Below are positions 15,537 through 24,807 of a stretch of 35,535 bases of DNA, in pieces. A program made the translations under genes and the position numbers. The notes beneath the pieces were generated by a model. It ran no database searches and had not been told where the DNA came from. It worked only from the letters and a program-made list of their open reading frames with translations. Within the stretch, counting starts at the first letter, position 1; the number at the start of each line of letters is the position of its first letter. The DNA comes from Mesostigma viride (taxonomy: Eukaryota; Streptophyta; Mesostigmatophyceae; Mesostigmatales; Mesostigmataceae). The stretch is from contig RPFO01000970.1 of the NCBI GenBank assembly GCA_009746045.1, positions 1-35,535 of the forward strand. Direction: 5' to 3'.

Positions 15537-15889
15537 TTGGACTTCGAAAAACTGATAGCCTTGTCTGAAGGTGTGTGCGTGAATGGCACATGTGCATCGT
15601 CGGGGGGAGTTTTCTCAAGAGCCACATGTGGTAGTGTAAGGTGGGCATGCTTAGTGCGTACGGGTGGGAGGGACAAGAGGTGCAGAAGTTGACGGCTTTT
15701 GACCTTGGGAAATGACACGGCACACATAAGACAACAAAGTGATAATTTTAATGTCTTTACTGGTGTACTGTCAATTTCTCCGAGCCAACGGCCGTTGGAC
15801 TCTCGAAACTCTCCTGTCTACAAAGTGTGTGCGTGCGATGGCACTTGTTCCATGTGCCGGGGGGGGGTGAGAAATCTGTCGTTCATTAA

Positions 15890-15951
15890 TTTGTGCCTCG
15901 TCGGGGTGGGCATGCATGAATTTGTGCCTCGTCGGGGTGGACATGCATGAA
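15890..15951. repeat. 31-bp tandem duplication
   Basis: Two copies, at 15890-15920 and 15921-15951, starting TTTGTGCCTCGTCGGGGTGG and ending CATGCATGAA, with one base different. Confidence 0.9.
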
Positions 15952-16355
15952 AGCATTTTCATTGGTACTCGGGGTTCAATATTTTTGTCTTGCTGTTGAA
16001 ACGTCGACGTGCTCTTCTCCTGCTCTTTTTTTTTCCTACTCAACGGCCGTTGGTGCTTTTAAACTTGCCCAGCGTTATGACTAGGATGCCCTTCTTTACT
16101 GCTAGCCACCGCCCCTTGTGTACAATGCTAGAATTAGGCCGGGGTAATGGTACACGTCCACCGCGTCCCCAGTGCAAGGTTCGTGAATGCGCTGGTTCGT
16201 AAAAAATTCGGCACTTGGAAGGTTCGAACACCTGACCCCACTTTCGTTATTTCAACATGCCCTGAACGAAAAAGCTGCGTAAAGGATACATTAACCGTTC
16301 CCTGTTATTCTTGATTATATTGCGATATCATGGACGTACACACGCGGTTGGTGGT

Positions 16356-16474
16356 CCGTACTTGCCAACTGCACTTGCAAACTGACTGACTGACTGCCTC
16401 CGTTACGCACTTGCGTGTGTTTCCGTACTTGCCAACTGAACTTGCAAACTGACTGAATGACTGCCTCCGTTACG
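16356..16474. repeat. 67-bp tandem duplication with GACT repeats
   Basis: The segment starting CCGTACTTGCCAACTG at 16356 recurs at 16423. Both copies contain a short GACT run (ACTGACTGACTGAC in the first, ACTGACTGAATGAC in the second) and end CCTCCGTTACG. Confidence 0.88.
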
Positions 16475-17573
16475 ACTAACAAGTGAACGACGAGTGAGCT
16501 ACTAAAGTTTTGTTCAGTTCATTGTGTCTATATGTACATAGCCGTTTCTTCAAAACCGTTGCGTGGATACCTTGATTCTGGGTTCGCTGATACTTGTTTC
16601 CCATTTTAAATCTCCCGTCCATAATTGGATACATGTAATGTAGGAGGATACCCACTTGCCCGAAATCCGCGTAACGGGTGATTAGTACTGCTGTAAGCGG
16701 AACCACAGACAAATCTGTCTAACGGGCTAACATTATTGTCCTTCATGTACTGGTTTTTGCACGCAGGACGCCATTCGCAACACCGCCTGACGGAGTCGGA
16801 TGGACCGGACGTGCGTGAGGCTGCTGTTCACAGTCGTGAAGTTGGCAGACATTAATATCAACACGGTCACGAGAATTCGTCCAGAGAATAATTGATGCTT
16901 GTGACGTGCTCGACGGCTGCGATGACCGAGATGATGCGTGTAGTGCACAGCGTCCGAGACGTCGCGACACCCGTGGCTGTCCTGTTGATGCGAACGCACG
17001 GTGACGAGACGGAGCCCATTATATAGGTGGATTACAAGTTAGAACGGCCCTCGCGGTTGCACTGTTTAATCGCGAACGTGGATTTTGCGGAGCCGACGGC
17101 CGTTGGGGATTGGAAATCTGATGATATCGGGGCTGCGCACGACATCGAGGAACTGGGGATCGACGTAGGTCTACAGGCTCACTTGTCCGTCAACATGTAT
17201 GGCCTCGCTTGACTGTCATCATCTTGACATGTACATAACTAGTTCATATACCATGCATTTGACACTGCCTGCACGTGGATTTTCCAGACATACATTGAGG
17301 GTAATTATAACTCGAAAGCACTACGTACGATTGAGACGTCCGGTCGTAGAGCAGATGCACTGGAGCTTTCTGATCTTCCAATTGATGGGTCTGTAATTAT
17401 GTAAGATATTCAGATATCGCGATGACTCGAGCATCGATGCATGGAATGTAATAATGTATTTCATTCAATTATACATCCAATTTAACTCCGCAATTGAGGG
17501 GCACACATGTCCATCAGCCCGAGACAACATTTCCCAAGTAATTTTCGATTAGTGATTTAGTGTGGGCCTCCCC
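16475..17573. other. Unassigned intergenic DNA
   Basis: No reading frame here shows a recognisable domain or a convincing composition. The longest (16733-16999 minus, 88 codons; 17027-17212 plus, 61 codons) are short and overlap each other's strands. Apart from the palindrome near 17093 I see no repeats, RNA genes or clear regulatory sites. Confidence 0.5.
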
Positions 17574-19037
17574 TTACGCGGTTGCCGTAATCGGAATCGT
17601 TACCGACGTTTGGTTGGTTCCGATTCAGTAGGCCGCAGGCTTTGTTCCTTGGGCCGGTGTGGAGCGCCGCGCCGGAAAGGCCTGAATTTCTAGAGTGACA
17701 GTCTTAGGTGACCTGACTTAGGTTCGGGCGCAAGACTTTGGGGCGCAAAGCCTTGGTGGCTTGCGCAATATTCCGGTGCGTGACATTTGGCAGTTATGAA
17801 TCTTTTGTATTGTCCAGACGGAATGATGTTCAGTCCATCTGACAAAGCTAGATACGCAGATCGTAGTGTGCGGTGTGCTGGCTCGCACGTGGTTGTCGAA
17901 CAGACTTGCTCTGCATTTTGCTGGCAGTCTAACTGCACGTCAGGCGGCTTGCTGGCAAATGCGACAGCGCATGGATGCCGGGATTTTTGGAGGTATTTAG
18001 GAGCACAGCAGCGGCCATGGTGGTCGTTGTTCGCTCGTTAAAATCCTGTGAGATGCAGGTCACGGACATACTTGGCCGCCGACCTCATGACAGGCAATTC
18101 CGTAGCCAGCCAGGTGTAGAATAAAACCATGATGCTTTATATATTTGGAAAGCAACCAAACCATTCACATTTAATTTCAAAAGACATCGACAAGAATACA
18201 AGTGTTGTCTAGTCGTATAATGTCGTACTTGTGCGTCACTGTCCAAATAAGGCTAAGCGGTTCTTGATAACCTAGCAGGCCTCGGGTGACGCCACACTGC
18301 TCCGCTTGGCTTACGGCTGGCAGTGTCCTTTAGCGCCCCCTATCCTGTCTACCTATCCCGCTTACCCCAGCTATGGCTCACTGGCCAACGACGACCGGGT
18401 TCCTTCCCGAGTCTCGCCCACAATACACACATCATCTTGACGAAACCAAACAGTTATCACTTCCGTCAACCAATCTCATGACAATTACTCATTGCAACCA
18501 CTCTCGGGGGCTGCTCCGGATTGTTCAACTATTAAACCCCTTGACGACAACACCAAGTTGTGAGGGAGAGTAACGAGCGAACAACGACCACCATGGCCGC
18601 TGCTGTGCTCCTAAATACCTCCAAAAATCCCGGCATCCATGCGCTGTCGCATTTGCCAGCAAGCCGCCTGACGTGCAGTTAGACTGCCAGCAAAATGCAG
18701 AGCAAGTCTGTTCGACAACCACGTGCGAGCCAGCACACCGCACACTACGATCTGCGTATCTAGCTTTGTCAGATGGACTGAACATCATTCCGTCTGGACA
18801 ATACAAAAGATTCATAACTGCCAAATGTCACGCACCGGAATATTGCGCAAGCCACCAAGGCTTTGCGCCCCAAAGTCTTGCGCCCGAACCTAAGTCAGGT
18901 CACCTAAGACTGTCACTCTAGAAATTCAGGCCTTTCCGGCGCGGCGCTCCACACCGGCCCAAGGAACAAAGCCTGCGGCCTACTGAATCGGAACCAACCA
19001 AACGTCGGTAACGATTCCGATTACGGCAACCGCGTAA
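17574..19037. repeat. 467-bp perfect inverted repeat around a 530-bp loop
   Basis: The left arm (17574-18040, starting TTACGCGGTTGCC and ending CGCTCGTTA) is the reverse complement of the right arm (18571-19037). Both are exactly 467 bp and I found no mismatch wherever I compared them; the 84- and 82-codon open frames in the arms are identical on the two sides. The loop is 18041-18570. No clear target-site duplication flanks the arms, although GTGGGCC-like sequence lies just outside both ends. The structure fits a foldback-type or non-autonomous DNA transposon, or a very recent inverted duplication. The arms' open frames have no recognisable domain and I do not call them genes. Confidence 0.93.
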
Positions 19038-19046
19038 CTTCTTGAG

Positions 19047-19536
19047 GCCGGGCCCACTTCAAATGTTCCGAAAAGTGTGACACTTTTTGTCGTTTTTTTG
19101 ACTTTTTCGACGATCGTCACTCTGCAGAGTGATTCGTCGTGCGAAATCGTGCGAAATTGTGCGAAATTTGCTGAAATCGTGTGAAATTTGCTGAAATCGT
19201 GCGAATTTGTGCGAAATTTGCTGAAATCGTGCGAAATTTCATGTTAAAAATGTCGACGGTAAAAAATTTTGATGTGCACAACGTGTGTGAATTCATGCGA
19301 AATTTTGTCAAACGTCACTCCCCAAAACGACCCTTGGTTGAAATCCATGCGAAATCGTGCGAAATCATGCAAAATTGTGCGAAATCGTGCGAAATCGTGC
19401 GAAAATGTGTGAAAATTTTGCGAAAATCACGCGAAAATCACGCGAGCTCGTGCGAAATTTTATTTTTTTTTGCGAAAATAGCGAAAAAGTGTCACACACT
19501 TGGCTTGGACGGCGGAACATTTGAAGTGGGCCCGGC
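19047..19536. mobile_element. MITE with 24-bp terminal inverted repeats and 6-bp target duplication
   Basis: The left end starts GCCGGGCCCACTTC and runs to TTCCG at 19070; the right end (19513-19536) is its exact reverse complement for 24 bp. Imperfect pairing continues inward through an AGTGTGACACTTTTT-like block on each side. The hexamer CTTGAG directly flanks both ends (19041-19046 and 19537-19542), as expected for a target-site duplication. At 490 bp with no coding capacity, this is a miniature inverted-repeat element; the superfamily is not clear. Confidence 0.82.
19136..19465. repeat. Degenerate CGTGCGAAAT repeats inside the MITE
   Basis: Two blocks (about 19136-19236 and 19345-19465) consist of a roughly 10-bp motif, CGTGCGAAAT, alternating with variants such as TGTGCGAAAT and TTGCTGAAAT. 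They fill most of the element's interior and create spurious open frames (for example 19181-19555 plus). Confidence 0.85.
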
Positions 19537-19614
19537 CTTGAGTGCACGGACGTAAATGATCACGGACGTGACAACATGCTGATATAATTTTCCAAAGCTA
19601 TTACGCAATATACG

Positions 19615-21007
19615 ATGAGCAAACGCCTCTCGACGCAACGCAGCCTGGCGGCTGCGCTCGGCAATGAAAATCCGCATGCAGCTTCGGCTGCAGCTTCGCC
19701 CACCGGCCCAGATGGCAACGGTGACACTAGTCGTGCACTGGTGCCCGCCCAGCCTTCCGGGCTCGCCTCGCCATCTGCATCGCCTGAACCTAAGTGCAGT
19801 CGCTCTGCTGAGCCGCCCTGGGAAGAGACCTCCTTTGACGTCAACAGCTCCGGCTTCTGGCAACGCAGCCCCAGTTGGTTCATGGAAGACGTGTTTTACG
19901 GCAATCACGCCTCGCTTCTAGCCCTGTGCGTGTACCTCACGTCCCACAACCGTGGCCGCTGGCCTGGTGACGGCAAGCTTGTCGACCCCGCCGAGGCTCT
20001 CCCAATCATTCACCGCATGCCTCGCCCCAGGCTTCAACGCTTCGCCCTCTGCTCCCTTGTTGGACGCTCCGAATCCGAGATCTGGGCTTCCAAACCGCCC
20101 CCCCCACCTTCCCCACCGAAGCCTCCATCCGCACCCTCCTCAAGGAAGCTTTCGAGCAGCACGTGACCCCTCTTGCCGCAGATGTGGCGGCACTTGGCGG
20201 CACGCTGGCTGCTGAGCTCCCCACCATCCCCACCGCCACCGCCACCCTCCTCGCCTCCACCCCCCCCCCCCCTCCGCCTCCACCGACTCCATCACCGCCC
20301 AGCTCCGCGACATCGACCAGCGCCTCAAGGATAATGCAATCGCTATCCGGAGGTCTTGCAGAACACAGCAGGCCTCACCGCCCAGGCAGTGAAGGACATT
20401 GCCGCCAAGCCAGCCCCGGCTGGCCTGGCCGGCGATGCTCCTCCCATCACGACCTGGGCGGACATGCTTAAGCAACATACCACCTCCACCACCTCCGCCG
20501 TCGCAGCCCAGCTCTGGACAGCGGCAGACGCTTGACCTCCGCGAGGAGGCCGAGCTCGCCAAGCGCAGCCTCAACGCCATACTCAAGAACTTCGACATGG
20601 AAGAAGGTGAGAATTCCGAGAAGCTTGCACGTGCGTAATTTGAGAGCAAAATCCTTGCACGCATGGGCCTTCTTGGTGAGATCAAGCTGACCGCCCACCG
20701 CCTCCCCCGCGCGCGGGGTAAGGCAGGGGCGCCTCCGCTTCTTCTCATCTTTGATAGCCCAGCGGACAAGATTTCGTTCCTCAGACGCCGCAAGCGGCTC
20801 GAGAATACCCACTTCACCGTGGACGACGACTTGACCCTGGCACAGCAACAACGGCGACGGGAGCTATGGCCGACCTACCTCCAGCTCCGGCAGACCAAGG
20901 CGGGCCAGCCGGTGTACTGGAAGGGGGCGGCCATCTACGTCGGCCACAAGCCCTGGCAAGCGACCCCCTCGACCACCGCGGCCCCAGCAACTCCAGCCCC
21001 AGCCTAG
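19615..21007 (+). pseudogene. LINE (L1-type) ORF1, frame-disrupted
   Basis: The first frame (ATG at 19615 to 20166) has a low-complexity N-terminus and a short conserved-looking block (FMEDVFYGNHASLLALCVYL). Coding-like sequence then switches frame several times: an alanine-rich helical segment near 20115-20260, a proline run, a coiled-coil-like stretch near 20290-20340, and a segment near 20520-20640 with an in-frame stop at 20636-20638. The last part (20663-21007) is the most diagnostic: an RRM-like region followed by DDDLTLAQQQRRRELWP and a VYWKG motif. This is the C-terminal domain of L1-type ORF1 proteins, which bind RNA and act as nucleic-acid chaperones in retrotransposition. Multiple frameshifts and the internal stop argue for a dead copy. 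No ORF2 follows. Confidence 0.72.
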
Positions 21008-21443
21008 GGGAATACAGCAGTAGTGTAGAATAGTTAGACAGTGGCCTTGTACATGCCCGCCTACTACAGGCACTATACCAGCTGAGGCCTAGCCTTTTTA
21101 GTCATGTACATGTGTGCCTATGATGAGCCACCCTCCAGATGATACCTAGCTTTATTTAATTATGCCGTGCCCATGCAGGGGGTCAATCCCTGCTGAGAAG
21201 CCATGCCCTAGTAGCCTTTGTATAGCTGCGCTGATCTTCCCCACCTATGACAGGCTCCCCTTAGCTGGGTGTTGCCTGAAACTCTGGGTGATGCAGGTGC
21301 ACCTAGAGCAAGTGTTGTTTACATTCCCACCCTTGCAGGAAGTAGCTTAGAATGTATGATAGGCCATATGCCCCTTCTCTGGGCTATGTGCTACATATAC
21401 TCCCAACGGAGTTATGTTACAATTCAATTCAATTCAATTCAAT
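21008..21443 (+). mobile_element. Probable 3' end of the LINE copy with (CAATT)n tail
   Basis: After the ORF1 stop there are about 410 bases without coding features, ending in four to five copies of the pentamer CAATT (21419-21443). Many LINEs end in a short tandem repeat rather than poly(A), so this is probably the 3' terminus of the copy whose ORF1 begins at 19615. The absence of ORF2 would then mean an internal deletion or a non-autonomous derivative. Confidence 0.5.
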
Positions 21444-21554
21444 GACTCCCTTGGGAGATCATGTAGCTCATATTCCCTTGCTGGATGGATGGAGGGGGGG
21501 CAAAGCCGCGAAACCGAACTAATCGAACTCTAAGCTAATCTAATCTAGAAAACC

Positions 21555-21830
21555 CTAACTATTCTTCTCAGCAAAGCGCCCCTTCCTCTTGGGGGGAGGG
21601 GGCTTGCCCACAGGGGCTGGCGTATGAGCCTGGACAATCATCTTCCACTTCTTCTTGTTCTGCATAGCAGTCCAAGCAAGAGAGAGGGAGTGAATGCGAT
21701 GTTCAAACGGGGCTGGGACCACTAGGTCGGCCAGCAACTGCTGTGGGTAGGTCATGACATGTTTGCCTACCTTCTTAGGTATGGTGGGCAAGTAACCTGA
21801 GCATAGCCAGGACGTAGCATGGCTGTACAA
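21555..21830 (-). CDS. Short hypothetical ORF, lysine/proline-rich C-terminus
   Basis: A 91-codon frame with ATG start. The last third is basic and proline-rich (PPPPKRKGRF). There is no recognisable domain or signal. It lies between LINE fragments and could be part of a decayed retroelement. Confidence that it is a real gene is low. Confidence 0.2.
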   Translation of the reverse strand: MYSHATSWLCSGYLPTIPKKVGKHVMTYPQQLLADLVVPAPFEHRIHSLSLAWTAMQNKKKWKMIVQAHTPAPVGKPPPPKRKGRFAEKNS

Positions 21831-22003
21831 AAGCTAAGCTTAGGCTATGGCTGGTTGTGTGCCGTGCGTGAGCGGGGCACGTGACTAGGTATGGTGGCTT
21901 GGCTAGGCAAACATTCTAGGCGCATGGCTGCCATGGCGGCAGTGACTACCAACCATGGTTCAAGCTAGGGCTATTCTAGCCCGCAGGGGGCGACCACATC
22001 TTG

Positions 22004-22135
22004 TGGTTGATCATCAGGTCCCCTCCAGTACACCTTGGGCTTCTGCCCGGGGTCCTGCTTGTGGCGGCGGTATTCAGGCCACAGGTCGCATCGCTGGTGC
22101 TGCTGAGCGGGGGTCAGGGTGTCGTCCAGAGCTGG
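22004..22135 (-). pseudogene. Fragment of a LINE ORF1 C-terminal domain
   Basis: About 44 residues of a longer open frame (21971-22324) match the ORF1 C-terminal pattern: LDDTLTPAQQHQRCDLWP, then VYWRG. It has the same motif order as the copy ending at 21007 but is clearly diverged and in opposite orientation. The rest of that open frame comes from the adjoining repeat and is not LINE-like. Confidence 0.6.
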
Positions 22136-22152
22136 GACCATATATATTAAAT

Positions 22153-22625
22153 GGCCATGGCTGACATCATGCTCCGCCGTACGCGGGCTGATTTTGCGGT
22201 GCAGCAGGGCTATTAGGTTCCTCCCGTTAGGCGTTTCCATTGGTCTTATCGTAGTATAGAGCTTTGACATGGCTCTGTATATAGGTTTATAGCTGGGCGT
22301 TTGCTTTGGTTTGAGTGATTTCACTCTGCTGTAAGTAATTATATTTTTAATATATATTAAAAATATAATTACTTACAGCAGAGTGAAATCACTCAAACCA
22401 TATATATAAGGTCGGGCCATGGCTGACATCATGCTCCGCCGTACGCGGGCTGATTTTGCGGTGCAGCAGGGCTATTAGGTTCCTCCCGTTATACGCGTTT
22501 CCATTGGTCTTATCGTAGTATAGAGCTTTGACATGGCTCTGTATATAGGTTTATAGCTGGGCGTTTGCTTTGGTTTGAGTGATTTCACTCTGCTGTAAGT
22601 AATTATATTTTTAATATATAAGGTC
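22153..22625. repeat. 262-bp tandem duplication
   Basis: A unit beginning GGCCATGGCTGACATCATGC starts at 22153 and again at 22415. Both copies share the internal text through TTTGCTTTGGTTTGAGTG to an AT-rich end; the second copy differs by a small insertion (CCCGTTATACGCG against CCCGTTAGGCG). Between the two copies lies an inverted copy of the unit's last 46 bases, which makes the palindrome annotated separately. Confidence 0.88.
22308..22399. repeat. 92-bp perfect palindrome
   Basis: The arms 22308-22353 and 22354-22399 are exact reverse complements with no loop (outer ends GGTTTGAGTG and CACTCAAACC, centre AATATATATT). Such a sequence can extrude as a cruciform. The left-arm sequence recurs without its partner at about 22570-22615 in the second tandem copy. 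Confidence 0.95.
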
Positions 22626-22718
22626 GTCTAACAACTGGTCTGTGTAATTGATTGCAGCAGCCATCAACTATGATCTACCAACCCTCTTCGGTGTGTCCTT
22701 AGGGCCAGGCGTGTACCC

Positions 22719-22738
22719 ATCCATCCATCCATCCATCC
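22719..22738. repeat. (CCAT)n microsatellite
   Basis: About five copies of CCAT, located just upstream of LINE-derived coding-like sequence. Confidence 0.85.
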
Positions 22739-22940
22739 TTATGTCTATGAGAGGTAAAGGCCGCCCTGGCCAGCCTGCCCCAGCCAGCCGCCCCCGCACC
22801 CACCAGCTACGCTAACATCAAGGAGGCTAACATGGTGAAACAGACGGACATTGCCAACCTAATGGATCGAGGATGCCGCACGCAGGGGGGCTGCAGCCCA
22901 CAAGACCGCTGTCGAGGAGGACCAACGCTCACGCAGTATA

Positions 22941-23434
22941 GTGGTCCGGTATTTCGAGGTCGCGCAGCAGCCAGAAACGGACCTGATGCTAGCGCAGCGC
23001 CTGTACCACAGCCTCATTGTGGGCCGGCTGCGTTTGGGCAACGAACGCATCCGCATTGAGTCGGCCGTCTGGATGGCGGGCCAGCCTGGCCCCATCCGGG
23101 TGACCTTCGCAAATGTGGCCAGCAAGGTGAAGGTACTCCAAGCCCGCAAGCTCCTGGGCGGGAGAAACGCGCCGAGCCTCCCGCGACCTACTCCCCGGCC
23201 CAGCTGGTCATCAAGAACGGCTTGCTGGGCAGCGACGTGGCGGTCAAGGCCAGGCGCGATGGCATCCGCAAGGTCTACGTCCGCCTCGTCAACGATACCC
23301 CCGTGCTCTTCATCGACGGTCAGCGCACGGATGTGCAGGCTCCTAACAAGCGGCACAAGCCGGGCCGTACCAGGCACGCCCCAGCTGCATCATCATCGTC
23401 CACGCACGTCCCGGGTATGGATGGCGCCTGGTAA
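22941..23434 (+). pseudogene. LINE ORF1-like fragment
   Basis: Two overlapping frames (22941 on, then 23222-23434) together look like an ORF1 RNA-binding region. The first has IRVTFANVASKVKVLQARK, typical of an RRM strand-helix; the second continues with VKARRDGIRKVYVRL and VLFIDGQR before a stop. A frame change near 23160 separates them. The tail (APAASSSSTHVPG) is low-complexity. It is followed by an ORF2-endonuclease fragment in the expected order, so this is probably the 5' part of one LINE copy. Confidence 0.55.
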
Positions 23435-23727
23435 GGGCACACCCTCGCGGCCTCGCAGTACAATAGGCTTTGGGCATAGCCTTTAATAAACAAGCCCCTT
23501 TCCATCCTCATGTCGCACCGTGCGAGCATGATCAGGATGCAAGGTCGCCAGGCACGCCACGGTCAACCTTCCCGCCAATTTACCAGCCTCACACGCCTCC
23601 TGGCCCGCCTTGAGCGGGATGAGGCCCAGTCGACACGCCGGCGACCCCAGCCACTGAGGACGGAGACGACGCATATCCGCCCTGAAAGAAAGACTCCATG
23701 CGTTGACAAGCATTAACCCCAATCGCC

Positions 23728-23818
23728 CCCCCCCCCCCCCCCCCACCCCCACCCCCACCTCCAGCCAGCACTACCCGTCTCCACCTCCACCCCCACCCCC
23801 ACCCACCCGCTAATAGGG
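23728..23818. repeat. Poly-C and CCCCCA/CCACCT simple repeat
   Basis: About 20 consecutive C residues, followed by CCCCCA and CCACCT repeats. The tract separates the ORF1-like and endonuclease-like LINE fragments. Its length makes the exact base count unreliable. Confidence 0.9.
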
Positions 23819-23832
23819 CAACGCGGCCCATC

Positions 23833-24015
23833 CTTGGTATTGCTAGCTTTAATGTGCGCACCCTCCCTGCAGATCCCTCTACGAGCGGCGGCACCCGGCA
23901 GCACGCCACCGCGTCGACGAGCTGATCGCCTTGTGCGCCGACAACAAGATCGCTGTCCTCGGGGTCCAAGAGCACCGACGCACCGTCGAGTCCCTCATGG
24001 CAAGGGGTCAACGGT
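23833..24015 (+). pseudogene. LINE ORF2 endonuclease N-terminus, truncated
   Basis: The first frame reads SFNVRTLPADP, like the N-terminal strand of apurinic/apyrimidinic-type LINE endonucleases. After a frame change near 23905 the next frame reads VDELIALCADNKIAVLGVQEHRRT, where VLGVQEHR is the conserved Q-E metal-binding block. The similarity stops near 24045, where sequence turns into AATACGG repeats, so the rest of the endonuclease and the reverse transcriptase are missing. LINEs usually lose their 5' end; loss of the 3' part implies later deletion or insertion. Confidence 0.6.
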
Positions 24016-24065
24016 CTGCTGGTCGACGACCTTCGTGCGGGCATGGCGGTATGGTGCAGTGTGCA

Positions 24066-24155
24066 TGAGCCAATACGGCAATACGGCAATACGGCAAAAC
24101 CTCGGCGTATTGCGTATTTCGTATTATACGCGTATCATACGCGTATTATACGCCA
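24066..24155. repeat. ATACGGC and TATACGCG simple repeats
   Basis: Three to four copies of AATACGGC are followed by overlapping short palindromes such as ATACGCGTAT and GTATTATACG. The tract starts where the LINE endonuclease similarity ends. Confidence 0.75.
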
Positions 24156-24160
24156 AAAGC

Positions 24161-24799
24161 TCAAAAAGTAATTTTTTGACCGGAAAAGTGGATTTTAAAA
24201 TAGGATAAAATATTCTAAGGTGTTTATCCCATGGGTGTGCCTCTCAAAAACTCTAGCTTATGTCTCAAACTTGATGAATACCAATGAAATGCACGTAGAG
24301 GTCATAGCCTATTGACACTCACTTGGTTGTCTATAGTTGCATGTTCAAAGTGTGATATATACTCACCCATTTGTAATTGAACTAATCTTTATTATTCCAT
24401 GCATACAATGTCATGCACCATGCCCTACTAAACACGATTGCAGGCAGCCATGCATGCCATGACATTAATTTATTCATGCTAATTGACGTGATTCTTTATT
24501 CCTTAATTATTAATTAATTAATTAATTAATTATCTTCCATCATCATTCCGTCATCATTCCGTCATCGCGACTAGCAAATGTGCACCACCCTTATGCTGGC
24601 ATCTGCCACCCCTATAGTGACCCTATAGTGACCGCGGCCTAGGATGGGGTCTCACCCTAGCTAAAACCTAAACCCTGAACCCAAACCCGTCTCCAGACTT
24701 TCCTTGACCCCATGGCCTATGAGGGGGGCACTGCTCACCAGGTTGTGACATTTAGGCTGGCATCTGTCACCACCCCCCCGGCAGTTGTGATGGTGTGTT
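24161..24799. other. AT-rich intergenic DNA with short simple repeats
   Basis: No coding frame of interest. It holds a (TTAA/TAAT)n tract near 24505-24531, repeats of CATCATTCCGT near 24540, a doubled CCCTATAGTGA near 24612, and a telomere-like stretch near 24662-24688 (AACCTAAACCCTGAACCC). Confidence 0.6.
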
Positions 24800-24807
24800 T
24801 GGGGTGT

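Larger units (their letters stand above)
15374..17106. repeat. Dispersed 14-bp palindrome CCAACGGCCGTTGG (five sites)
   Basis: The self-complementary sequence CCAACGGCCGTTGG occurs at 15374-15387, 15527-15540 and 15785-15798. A 12-bp core copy (CAACGGCCGTTG) is at 16041-16052 and a one-mismatch copy (CCGACGGCCGTTGG) at 17093-17106. The first three share upstream context (TTTCTC then GAG) and a downstream GACT; the last keeps GGAG upstream. The first two lie in the 153-bp tandem unit; the others lie in otherwise dissimilar DNA. Confidence 0.8.

Noticed and set aside
16225-16247. A second tRNA (GGTTCGAAC motif)
   Set aside because: Only a T-loop-like motif is present; the flanking stems do not pair and no acceptor stem or A box is found.
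17690-18041. Open frames of 82-84 codons in the inverted-repeat arms
   Set aside because: They are identical only because the arms are identical. They overlap on opposite strands and show no domain.
20006-20817. Minus-strand ORFs over the LINE ORF1 (84 and 225 codons)
   Set aside because: Low-complexity glycine/arginine-rich shadows of the proline-rich plus-strand sequence.
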